Origin: Erysipelotrichaceae bacterium
GTDB lineage: Bacteria > Bacillota_I > Bacilli_A > Erysipelotrichales > Erysipelotrichaceae
Assembly: GCA_017550145.1 (NCBI GenBank)
Contig: JAFZQG010000023.1
Span: forward strand, 57,881 to 121,880
Reading direction: 5' to 3'
Length of the DNA stretch: 64,000 bases
Part shown: in pieces, positions 1 through 9,184 of the stretch
Layout: each line of letters starts with the position of its first letter
Position numbering within the stretch: the stretch's first letter is position 1
Made by a program: the position numbers and the translations under genes
The notes under the pieces: generated by a model
The model's input: only the letters and a program-made list of their open reading frames with translations
Databases searched by the model: none
Told to the model about the DNA's origin: nothing

Positions 1-22
1 TTTATAATGCAGGAGGAATAGT

Positions 23-3000
23 ATGGAGAAAAACAACAAGAAAAGAAAACTGTTCTTAATAATAATAGCAGCGATATTACTTCTGATAGCGTTTTTATTG
101 GGATTATCGAAGTGTACTGGTCTTGCTGATAATGCCATGACTGTTTATGAGACACAGGATAATAGTCTTTTTGTTCCTACTTATGATGAAAATGAATCCT
201 CTGTTTTTGCGTTCCTTCCTGCAAAAGATGCTCAGGGTGAAGTTACCTATGAGTTGATCTCCGCAAAAGACAGTGATTTCAAAGAAGCTGATTATTTTAC
301 TCTTCTTTCCAAAACAGATACTCAGATTCTTGTGGCAAAAGGTACGCCGGCCGGTGTCTATACTTTGCAGATCAGAGCTCATGCTACCGGAGACAGTAAT
401 CATAAGGAAGCAGATAAGGATATAACCTATATATATACAATTGATAAAGCCGCAAGCGAGTATACTGCTATTCCAAGCGCAATTGAAGGTCTTATTTATA
501 ATGGCAAAGATCAGATCCTGATCCATGAAGGTTCTTCACCTTATGGTAAGATTCTTTACAAAGTCAATGACGGCGAATGGAGTGAAGAACTTCCAACCGG
601 TCTTGATGCAGGTATTTATACCGTTTTCTATAAACTCGTCGGTGACAATAATCATGAAGATATCAGTGAGCAGTCTTTTTTGGTGTCCATTGGCAAGAAG
701 ACGACCAGTTACAAACCTGGATCATATTCAACAGCATCTACTTCTTCAAGTTCTATATCCGGACTGTTTAACTATATTAAAGACAAAACTGATAATGCCT
801 CGGATGGCAAAGAGACCGTTTCCGGAAAACCTGGAACCTATGTTGAATATGTTTATGACGGAAATGAGCACAACAACGGTTATCGTACCCCGACAGGAGT
901 CACGATGGTCGGCGAAAATCATGGAATTAATGCCGGCACATATGTAGCTATCTACACTCCTGATAAGAACCATTGCTGGAGCGATGGTACCAGAACTCCG
1001 GTTCAGGTAAAAATGGTTATCAAGAGAAAGGAATTTGATAAACCGACTGTTAATGATGTTCTGATCTATAACGGCGAAGTTCAATATGCAGATATTGTTG
1101 GCTTTGACGAGGAGGCAATGCTGATTACTGGCAACTGTGGAAAGGACGCCGGTACATACAAAGCTATCGTTTCACTGAAAGACAAACTGAATTATAAGTG
1201 GACTGATAATACGATCGATAATGTCAAACTTGATTGGCATATTTTCCCGATGGCTGTCAACGTTCCTAAAGTGACTACCACTTTTGTATTTAAGGGAGGT
1301 ATGAAGAAAGTCGGAATAATTGTCACAGAATACAAAAAGTCTCAGACAGTGGAAGTAGAAGACTTTAATACGTTCAATTCCGATCTGATTAAGATTATCC
1401 GTGGCAACACACATACTGATGCCGGAAATTATGAAATAGAGATTGCTTTAAAAGACAAGCATAACTACAAATGGAACGATGAAGAAGGCGGAAGTGGAAA
1501 CCGCTTAGTTCCGTGGACTATTGAAAGAAAACCGATAGGAGATAAGCCGGTAAATAAGACCGTAGTATATAACGGATATTATCAGAGCAATGGCTACAAA
1601 AAACCGGACGAAGTAACTGTTACCGGTGATTACAGAGGAAAAGATGCTGGTGAATACACGGCTACTTATACTCTTTATAATAATTACTGCTGGTCAGATA
1701 AAACATATGCACCGGTTACTGTTACCTTGACAATTACCAATGCTGGTATTGAAAAGCCTACGAATACAAGTGTAACCAGGACTTATAACGGATGTCTTCA
1801 GACTAACGGCTATGATAAACCTGATGGTATTGATCTGATACCTGGTGGCAGTGATAGAGGTACAGATGTTGGTACTTATACCGCTGTTTACGTACCGGAT
1901 GAAAACCACACCTGGAGTGATGGAAGCAGAGAACCGGTAACCGTTATACTGACTATTGAAAAAGCCAAACTGGATGTTCCGACCATTGTCGGAGATTCTT
2001 CGTTTGTGTATGATGGAAAGAATCATCGTATTGAAATTGCCGGTTTTGATTCTAACGTAATGAATATGTCGGGAGATTTCGGCAATAAAAAATACGTTGG
2101 TGATTATTCCGTAACAATCAGCCTCAAAAACTGGGCTAAAAAGAACTATGAATGGAACACAAATATACCTGATGATACTTCAGATAAGATTTTGAACTGG
2201 TCGATCACAACGAGTGGCTTGACTGTTCCAAGTGTCAATAAAGAGTTTGTCTATAACGGTAAGTGGCAGCAGGTTAAATTGTCAGATCTGGACAATTATG
2301 ACAGAAAACTGATGAAGATCGTTAGCATGAAGAACGGCTTGGATGCAGGCGATTACGAGATCGTGATTGGTTTGGAAGATAAAAATAATTATGTTTGGGA
2401 AGATGGAACAACAGAAGATAAGACAATAACCTGGACGATAAAACAGGCCGAAAACACAATCAATGTAATAGAATCGCAGGTTATAGTGACAACGTTCAGC
2501 CCTGAAGATCATAGGGTATTCTTTGCCGGTGCGACAAACGCAAAGGGTGAAGTATCTTACACACTGACCAGTGCAACAAAACAGGGATCAAAGGAATCTG
2601 CTATAGACAACTTTGTGCTTGATGGAACTTACATCACTATCAAGGGAAATACACCTGATGGTTTATATTACCTGACAGTCAAAGTTAATGCTGAAGGTGA
2701 TAAAAACTATAAACCAGCCAGCAAAGATATCAATATTGTTCTGACCAACAACGGTATACATTATATCGTTCAGTTTGACGGAAATGGTGCCGACAATGGA
2801 ACAATGGAAAAACAGAATTACTACGGAAGTATTCTTAAGCAACCTCTGCGCAGAAATGAATTCGTTAGAGAAGGGTACGAATTTGCAGGCTGGAACACAC
2901 AATCAGACGGATCCGGTAAGGACTTCAAGGATCATGAATTCTTAGATTGCGGCGACTTTAAGGATTATCAGAATGAAGGTTATGTTAATCTTTATGCTCA

Positions 3001-6000
3001 ATGGGAACTTGAAGAATACACGATATTTTATAATAACGCTACTGTCTCAGACGAAAGCGCAAAGAGTTTCACAATTGAATCATCACCATTTAATTTAAGC
3101 AAGCCTGATGAAAAACATGGCTACAACTTTGCTGGATGGAACACAGCTGAAGACGGAAGTGGAAAAACATTCAAGACAAATGAAAAGGTAAGCTATGGCG
3201 ATCTGAAACCATATATCGAAAACGGAACCGTTAACTTATATGCTCAATGGGAAGGAAAGAGATACTTGATTCTTCTCATTGATTCAAGATCAGATGGTTT
3301 ACTTCCATTCTCTACTGATTACGCGACATATGGAGAACCATATGGGGATGTTTTGTATGATTTAAGTTTAGAAGGATATGACTCAGGCTGGTATACATTA
3401 CCGGAAGGAACATCAATAGAAATAACGAGCGAATCGATCGTTGATGACTCGGTTTTCAGTATGGCAGCAAGTGTTCTTGAAGACTATATTGAAAGCAATC
3501 TTGGCAGTTTTGCAGCAAGTTTAGTGGATGGCTTATTGGATGGTGTAGATTTCATACCGCTTTTTGCTAGATATACACCATATATCAATACACCATACAC
3601 AGTCAATCATTACCTCCAGAAACTGAATTCTGATAATTATGAGGAGAGTGCGTTTAAGACAGAAACCAGATTTGGTACTACAGATGAAGAGATCAAATAT
3701 GAAGAACAGCAGATAAAAGTAACTGGCTTCCATTTTGCAAAAGGTACATCTGAACCGCGTAGCAACAATCCGACTGTTTTGGCTGATGGCAGCAGAATAA
3801 TAAACATCTACTATGACAGAGAGATTTATACTGTAAGTTTCAATTCAAAAGGCGGTAAAGATGTTGAATCTCAGAAGATCCCATATCAGGGTTTGGTAAC
3901 TGAACCTGACCTTTATGAACGTACAGATGCAGCAGGTAATGCATATACATTGGCTGGATGGTACAGCAACGGTAAACAGTTTGACTTCAGTAACGATAGA
4001 GTTAAGGGCAATATAGTACTGGTTGCTGAATGGGAAAAATCTGTTTATGTTGAAGCAGTATCCAATAACAGCAAATTCGGAACTGTTGAAGGTTCAGGTG
4101 GCTATAGAAACGGTGAAAATGTTACATTAAAAGCTTACCCGAAAGAAAACTACAGATTCGTCAGATGGGAAGATGCTGATGGAGAAGAAGTCTCAACTAA
4201 CAGCGAGTATTCATTCACTGTTACACAAGAAATGATTGATGCCAAAGACAGAAACATTAGATTTGTTGCTGTATTTGAACAGATTAATTCCAGATCACTG
4301 GCATTATACGAAGAAAAGACATTCTATGCTGATCCGGGAGATGAGATTAGTATCACAGATCTCTATCTTTCTGATCGCGTAAGCAGTTACAGCGCTCTTA
4401 CTGAAGAAGGCAATCCGTTGTCTTTAGAAATTGATGGAACGGTTTATAAAGGTGCTCATATCAAGGTTGCTGAAAATGCACAGCCAGGCACATATGTTAT
4501 AAATGTTACGGCTACTCCGAAATTGTTTGATTTAATTCATAAACCATCGACCATAAAGATTACTGTAGTCGTTAAAGATAAGACGCCTGTAGTAACGTTT
4601 AATTCGAATGGCGGAACTGATGTCAAAGAACAGAAGGTCAATGATGATGGCCATGTAACTAAACCTGCTGATCCATACCGCGAAGGATATGTGTTCATGG
4701 GCTGGTATCTCGGTGAAGAAGCAGTACCATTTGATTTCGATAACACAACAATTGGAACAGATATTACGCTGGTTGCTAAATGGGGTTATCGTGTCAGATT
4801 TGACATTAATGGTGGAACATCAGGACCTATTGGTGATCAGATCGTTGAAGTAGGAGGATTCGCAACGAAACCGGAAGATCCTGTATATGATGATTCCCAT
4901 CATTTCACTTTATGGAAACTGGATGGAGAAACGTTCAATTTCACTACTCCGATCACACGTAATATTACACTGGTAGCAGAGTGGACGGAAGAAGAGACCA
5001 GAACTATAAAAGTCTCTGTAAATAATAGAGATGCTGGTATTCCATCTGGTGCTGGAACATATGGTATCAATGATAATGTTGAACTATTTGCTAAAGCATA
5101 TAGAGGATATATATTTGTTGGATGGGATTATACAGGCGATGGTCAAGTAGATTGCACAGATAATCCATGGACATTCCCGGCTGCAGATAGTTATCCGGAA
5201 TATGTAGCGATATTCAAGAAAATGGATGAACTGACAATATTCAGGTATCAATACAGAGAATATAATGTCGATACAAATGGCAATTCAGTCCAGATTAATG
5301 TTGCAGATAACATGATTGCTGGTGATGCTACTTTACTTGATATATCAAAAATAGAAGCTGAGTACGATTTCGAAGATAACCACATTGTTTTTGAAACACA
5401 TAAAACAAAGGAAACGTATTGGATCTTCACAATAGAATACTATGACAGAGCAACAATAAAGATTGCAGGAGATACGCCATTAGGTGTTTACAAATTGCAT
5501 ATTACTGCCAAAGATAAAATTTTCGGCGCTAGAGAAACCATTACAATAGTAATCAATGTTGTCGACAGTATTAATACAGTAACATTTGATTCAAATGGTG
5601 GATCGCAGATCCCTGATCAGGAAATAGGAGATGGCGGTTACGCTATGAGACCTGTTGATCCAATATATGAAGGATATGTATTCGATAACTGGTATCTAGG
5701 TGAAGAAACAGAACCGTTCAGTTTTGTTGGAAGACCAATTAACTCTAACATAACTTTGACTGCAAGATGGCTTGAAGCTGAGACGGTGGCATTCAACTCT
5801 AACGGTGGATCGGATGTTCCTTCACAAACGATAGGGAAAGGCCGCTATGCAGCTAAGCCAGCAGATCCGTATCTTGAAGGTTACCAATTCGTTGGTTGGT
5901 ATCTAGGTGAAGAAACGGTACCATTCGATTTCAAGAACAGAACAATTGAAGGAGATATCGAACTGCATGCAGAATGGATAAAGGCAAATCTGGTAACATT

Positions 6001-7261
6001 CAATTCTGGTGAAGGTGGATCAGATGTTCCTTCTCAGACAGTAATATCTGGAAACTGTGTAACAAGACCTGCCGATCCTACTAATACTAATGGCAAATTA
6101 TTTGATGGCTGGTATCTCAACGGAGAACTGTTTGACTTTACAACTGAGATATCTGGTGACATTGAATTGGTTGCCCATTGGGCTGAGACTCATACCATAA
6201 GTTTGTATCCTGATGGCTATGATAGCGAGACCATGCCAGATATGATAATTAAAGTTAAACATGGTGAGTACGCTAAGAAACCAGCTGATCCGGTATGCAC
6301 GGGTTATGACTTCAATGGATGGTTTGTTGTAATTCATGATTCGGATGTTGAATGGCCAGAATTCATATTTGAAACGACACCGATAGAAGAAAATTATGAA
6401 CTAGTTGCTGACTGGAGTATGAAACAGAATTATACAGTTTATTATGAATTGGAAGGCGTCAAAATTGAACCAAGGAAAGGAGTATATTGGATAGATGGTG
6501 GCCTTGCTCCAGCAGATAATCCGACTCATATTGGACGCAGATTCTCCGGATGGTATATTGATGCAGAACATACAAAGCCTTATACCAACCAGACTTATGC
6601 TGAACTTGCTCATTACGATGACAGCATTATGTATGTAACGCTGTATGGAAGCTGGTTCGATATCAGTATTATTGACTATAAGGCTTACATGGCCAGCTAC
6701 GAAGGCGATGTTGGTGAAGATGCGACATTCGCAATCAAAGATGAAGATCGCTGGTTCCTGGTATTTGATGAATATGAGATTGTTGGCGGAAATGAAGATA
6801 ATGTAATCAGACTGACTGCCGACAAGAATCATCTGGTCATCAGCGACAAGGCTGAACCTGGTAAATACTATGTAGAGGTTAGAGCTAAATGGTCTTCAAT
6901 ACTGAAGTATTTCGGTGTTGATTATGATCTGAGCAGCCTTGATGTCATTCCTGAAGATGTTCAGGAACTGCTGGATAAATACAGTCAGACTCTCTTAGTT
7001 GAATGGACTGTCCTTGAACGTGAAGATGAAGTGTTCGGCAGCTTCAATTATGAAGGAGATGGCGGTATGATCACTGATCCAAACAATTCATATTATGAAG
7101 GCGATGATCAAGGCGTGTTCATGACACCTGGATATCATCAAGACATTATTGAATCTAATGATCCGCAGGATAATGAAAACTATGAAAATGACGATTCGTT
7201 CCAGGGAGAAGGTCCAAGTGATGGAACATTCTCCCAGAACGATGGATCAACCAATGAATAA
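23..7261 (+). CDS. Giant membrane-anchored MBG / InlB-type repeat surface protein
   Basis: A 2412-residue protein with AGGAGG just before its ATG. One hydrophobic helix (residues about 9-30) follows a Lys/Arg-rich N-terminus. The cysteine after it (LSKC) is not a good lipobox, so an N-terminal membrane anchor with an outside body is most likely. A cadherin-like segment (about 40-135) leads into MBG-like repeats that recur around Y-(N/D)-G (about 160-850), then a long series of InlB-type Listeria-Bacteroides repeats built on VTFNSNGG, GYxFxGWY and LVAxW (about 920-2240). A MucBP-like segment (VNHYLQ) lies near residue 1200. The C-terminus is acidic and Asn/Gly-rich, with no LPXTG motif or hydrophobic tail. 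Such repeats form elongated stalks on Firmicutes surfaces, so an adhesin or matrix role is inferred. No enzymatic domain is visible. Confidence 0.85.
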   Translation: MEKNNKKRKLFLIIIAAILLLIAFLLGLSKCTGLADNAMTVYETQDNSLFVPTYDENESSVFAFLPAKDAQGEVTYELISAKDSDFKEADYFTLLSKTDTQILVAKGTPAGVYTLQIRAHATGDSNHKEADKDITYIYTIDKAASEYTAIPSAIEGLIYNGKDQILIHEGSSPYGKILYKVNDGEWSEELPTGLDAGIYTVFYKLVGDNNHEDISEQSFLVSIGKKTTSYKPGSYSTASTSSSSISGLFNYIKDKTDNASDGKETVSGKPGTYVEYVYDGNEHNNGYRTPTGVTMVGENHGINAGTYVAIYTPDKNHCWSDGTRTPVQVKMVIKRKEFDKPTVNDVLIYNGEVQYADIVGFDEEAMLITGNCGKDAGTYKAIVSLKDKLNYKWTDNTIDNVKLDWHIFPMAVNVPKVTTTFVFKGGMKKVGIIVTEYKKSQTVEVEDFNTFNSDLIKIIRGNTHTDAGNYEIEIALKDKHNYKWNDEEGGSGNRLVPWTIERKPIGDKPVNKTVVYNGYYQSNGYKKPDEVTVTGDYRGKDAGEYTATYTLYNNYCWSDKTYAPVTVTLTITNAGIEKPTNTSVTRTYNGCLQTNGYDKPDGIDLIPGGSDRGTDVGTYTAVYVPDENHTWSDGSREPVTVILTIEKAKLDVPTIVGDSSFVYDGKNHRIEIAGFDSNVMNMSGDFGNKKYVGDYSVTISLKNWAKKNYEWNTNIPDDTSDKILNWSITTSGLTVPSVNKEFVYNGKWQQVKLSDLDNYDRKLMKIVSMKNGLDAGDYEIVIGLEDKNNYVWEDGTTEDKTITWTIKQAENTINVIESQVIVTTFSPEDHRVFFAGATNAKGEVSYTLTSATKQGSKESAIDNFVLDGTYITIKGNTPDGLYYLTVKVNAEGDKNYKPASKDINIVLTNNGIHYIVQFDGNGADNGTMEKQNYYGSILKQPLRRNEFVREGYEFAGWNTQSDGSGKDFKDHEFLDCGDFKDYQNEGYVNLYAQWELEEYTIFYNNATVSDESAKSFTIESSPFNLSKPDEKHGYNFAGWNTAEDGSGKTFKTNEKVSYGDLKPYIENGTVNLYAQWEGKRYLILLIDSRSDGLLPFSTDYATYGEPYGDVLYDLSLEGYDSGWYTLPEGTSIEITSESIVDDSVFSMAASVLEDYIESNLGSFAASLVDGLLDGVDFIPLFARYTPYINTPYTVNHYLQKLNSDNYEESAFKTETRFGTTDEEIKYEEQQIKVTGFHFAKGTSEPRSNNPTVLADGSRIINIYYDREIYTVSFNSKGGKDVESQKIPYQGLVTEPDLYERTDAAGNAYTLAGWYSNGKQFDFSNDRVKGNIVLVAEWEKSVYVEAVSNNSKFGTVEGSGGYRNGENVTLKAYPKENYRFVRWEDADGEEVSTNSEYSFTVTQEMIDAKDRNIRFVAVFEQINSRSLALYEEKTFYADPGDEISITDLYLSDRVSSYSALTEEGNPLSLEIDGTVYKGAHIKVAENAQPGTYVINVTATPKLFDLIHKPSTIKITVVVKDKTPVVTFNSNGGTDVKEQKVNDDGHVTKPADPYREGYVFMGWYLGEEAVPFDFDNTTIGTDITLVAKWGYRVRFDINGGTSGPIGDQIVEVGGFATKPEDPVYDDSHHFTLWKLDGETFNFTTPITRNITLVAEWTEEETRTIKVSVNNRDAGIPSGAGTYGINDNVELFAKAYRGYIFVGWDYTGDGQVDCTDNPWTFPAADSYPEYVAIFKKMDELTIFRYQYREYNVDTNGNSVQINVADNMIAGDATLLDISKIEAEYDFEDNHIVFETHKTKETYWIFTIEYYDRATIKIAGDTPLGVYKLHITAKDKIFGARETITIVINVVDSINTVTFDSNGGSQIPDQEIGDGGYAMRPVDPIYEGYVFDNWYLGEETEPFSFVGRPINSNITLTARWLEAETVAFNSNGGSDVPSQTIGKGRYAAKPADPYLEGYQFVGWYLGEETVPFDFKNRTIEGDIELHAEWIKANLVTFNSGEGGSDVPSQTVISGNCVTRPADPTNTNGKLFDGWYLNGELFDFTTEISGDIELVAHWAETHTISLYPDGYDSETMPDMIIKVKHGEYAKKPADPVCTGYDFNGWFVVIHDSDVEWPEFIFETTPIEENYELVADWSMKQNYTVYYELEGVKIEPRKGVYWIDGGLAPADNPTHIGRRFSGWYIDAEHTKPYTNQTYAELAHYDDSIMYVTLYGSWFDISIIDYKAYMASYEGDVGEDATFAIKDEDRWFLVFDEYEIVGGNEDNVIRLTADKNHLVISDKAEPGKYYVEVRAKWSSILKYFGVDYDLSSLDVIPEDVQELLDKYSQTLLVEWTVLEREDEVFGSFNYEGDGGMITDPNNSYYEGDDQGVFMTPGYHQDIIESNDPQDNENYENDDSFQGEGPSDGTFSQNDGSTNE

Positions 7262-7312
7262 ACAAATATTCACAATTTAATTAATTATGTTTAAAGAAGG
7301 AGAGATTTAACT

Positions 7313-8047
7313 ATGATTGATAGAAATGTATTAAAAGAAAGAGGAAAGGCAGCATTCAAAGCCAATTACTGGCGCTGTGTCATTGTTTCACTGGTTATGA
7401 TTCTGTTCTTGGGTTCTTCTACTGCTTATTCAGGCAAGAAAGTCAAGGATGCTAATGACAACGCCAAAGAAGAGACGGTTGTTGAAACGGATTTTGATAA
7501 TAAAGTATATGATGACGAAGAAAAACTTGTCCTATTCATTGCTGCAGGTATTGTTTTGACTATTGTAGTCGTTATTGCTGCAGTCGCTGCAGTAGTCGAT
7601 ATCTTCGTATTCAATCCGCTGGAACTGGGCTGTAAGGGATTCTTCCTGCTTAATTCAGATGATCCTGAAACACCTGTCAGTGAAATCAAATATGGTTTCA
7701 TGGATAGCTATATACGTAATGTAAAGTGTTTATTCAAAAGAGACTTACGTATATTCCTTTATTCACTGTTGCTGATTGTTCCGGGCATTATGAAAAGCCT
7801 CTCATATGAGATGGTTCCTTATATTCTGAGAGAATATCCTGATATCGAACCTGATGATGCTTTAAAAATGTCCGAGCAGATGATGGAAGGACATCGTTGG
7901 GAAACTTTCTTACTGGATCTTTCTTTCTTTGGCTGGATGATGTTGTCTGTAATTACAGCAGGTATTGCAAATGTCTTCTATGTTAATCCTTATATTAGAG
8001 CTACTCATGCTGAACTGTATAAGGAATTAAAAGCACAGACCGAATAA
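7313..8047 (+). CDS. DUF975 family integral membrane protein
   Basis: A 244-residue membrane protein that begins MIDRNVLKERGKAAFKANYW, the typical N-terminal signature of DUF975 proteins. A hydrophobic segment at about 22-38, a charged loop, and further membrane segments at about 73-100, 140-160 and 200-225 are visible. AAGGAG lies upstream of the ATG. It starts 51 bases after the giant surface protein and ends at a hairpin terminator, so the two may be co-transcribed. The family has no assigned biochemical function; the name is recognised from sequence pattern. Confidence 0.8.
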   Translation: MIDRNVLKERGKAAFKANYWRCVIVSLVMILFLGSSTAYSGKKVKDANDNAKEETVVETDFDNKVYDDEEKLVLFIAAGIVLTIVVVIAAVAAVVDIFVFNPLELGCKGFFLLNSDDPETPVSEIKYGFMDSYIRNVKCLFKRDLRIFLYSLLLIVPGIMKSLSYEMVPYILREYPDIEPDDALKMSEQMMEGHRWETFLLDLSFFGWMMLSVITAGIANVFYVNPYIRATHAELYKELKAQTE

Positions 8048-8081
8048 AAGAAAAAAGCAACAGATCATAAAAATGCGTTTG

Positions 8082-8120
8082 AAAAGGCCAGATCTTAATT
8101 ATGATTGAACTGGTCTTTTT
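8082..8120 (+). terminator. Rho-independent terminator after the DUF975 gene
   Basis: Ten-base arms AAAAGGCCAG and CTGGTCTTTT (one G-T pair) flank an 18-base loop, and the second arm ends in a T-run. This closes the first operon. Confidence 0.7.
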
Positions 8121-8249
8121 AATATGATTGTTGCAATTATTTCTTATTGCGAGTTGTCGCTCTCTTTACTATGGAAACTCAAGTTATAAATTTTTATGAT
8201 TTTATTTTAATTGTTAAGCAATAATAACATTCTTCTTTTATAAGTAAGC

Positions 8250-8261
8250 TATAATTGAAAC
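8250..8261 (+). promoter_or_regulatory. -10 box placed for a nearly leaderless PPTase mRNA
   Basis: TATAAT at 8250-8255 is followed by only six bases before the ATG at 8262. Transcription from this box would begin at or next to the start codon. No Shine-Dalgarno sequence is visible upstream, and no good -35 box is present at 17 bp spacing. Confidence 0.5.
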
Positions 8262-8912
8262 ATGGCTGTTACTTTATATATTTCTAATATGCATTTGCTA
8301 GATAACTCTGATTATTATGAAAGAGCTTATCAATCTGCTTCATCTCAAAGAAAAGGAAAAATAGATCATTTTTATTATATCGATGATAAGAAGAGAGCAT
8401 TGATGGCAGAACTCCTTTTGAGAGAAGCATTAATAGATAGAGGTATTAAAGAAACAGAAATAAAATATGAATTCAGCAAAAACGGGAAACCTTATCTGAA
8501 AAACTTCAATTATATACATTTCAACATCGCTCATTCTGGTGATTTTGTCATTCTTGCTGTATCGGATAAAGAGATCGGTTGTGATATTGAGAGGATAAGA
8601 GATTTAGATATTCAAATTGCTGAAAGGTTTTTTACAAATAACGAATGCAAAAGGATTTCAGTTGCAGATAGTATTGAAGAAAGACAAAGATTATTTATTT
8701 CATATTGGACATTAAAAGAAAGTTATCTTAAATATACCGGAGAAGGTTTGAAACAGCCATTAAATTCATTCGATATTGATGTCATCAAAGAAGAATTAGT
8801 ATTTAAGGAATTTGATATAATACCCGGTTACCATATCAGCCTTTGTATGGAAGATAAAGAAAGCGAAATCAGAATCATTAATATTTCAAACTTATTCCCG
8901 GGTAAAGATTGA
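8262..8912 (+). CDS. Sfp-type 4'-phosphopantetheinyl transferase
   Basis: A 216-residue enzyme predicted to move the phosphopantetheine arm of CoA onto a serine of a carrier protein. The family signatures are present: IGCDIE near residue 107 (magnesium-binding Asp and Glu) and the WTLKESYLKYTGEGL stretch near residue 147. The N-terminal half carries the short-family pattern of a ...KR..MAELLLREAL helix. The length fits Sfp-type enzymes. The start at 8262 agrees with family alignment but has no ribosome binding site, suggesting a leaderless message. It lies directly upstream of the one-module NRPS-like gene, whose carrier serine (S504) is the obvious substrate. Confidence 0.9.
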   Translation: MAVTLYISNMHLLDNSDYYERAYQSASSQRKGKIDHFYYIDDKKRALMAELLLREALIDRGIKETEIKYEFSKNGKPYLKNFNYIHFNIAHSGDFVILAVSDKEIGCDIERIRDLDIQIAERFFTNNECKRISVADSIEERQRLFISYWTLKESYLKYTGEGLKQPLNSFDIDVIKEELVFKEFDIIPGYHISLCMEDKESEIRIINISNLFPGKD

Positions 8913-8966
8913 CTTAATAAACAAATATCATCTAACTGGAAACAAAAGAAGATTTTTATGTGTATG

Positions 8967-8998
8967 ATGGACAATTGTTGGACAAAGTATGATATATA
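8967..8998 (+). promoter_or_regulatory. SARP-like promoter 1 (NRPS-like gene)
   Basis: Heptamers ATGGACA (8967-8973) and TTGGACA (8978-8984) are 11 bp apart start to start. Eight bases later comes the -10 box TATATA (8993-8998). Unlike the other copies, about 180 bases separate the predicted start site from the gene, so this mRNA would carry a long leader. Confidence 0.75.
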
Positions 8999-9184
8999 AA
9001 AAAGTGGTATATTTTTAATGTGTATCTGCATTGTATTATTTAGTGAAGACTGTTGCTTTTGTTTATCTGAATGATTTGCAAAAAGGCAGTAAAAAAAAGT
9101 CAGAAATATCAGTTGAAGAAACATTTTACATATTCATTCATGCAGAAATAACTTATATGTAAAATACAACAAGGAGAAAAAACT

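Noticed and set aside
104..526. Long minus-strand frames opposite the giant surface-protein gene
   Set aside because: They lack ribosome binding sites and arise from the biased repeats of the plus-strand gene.
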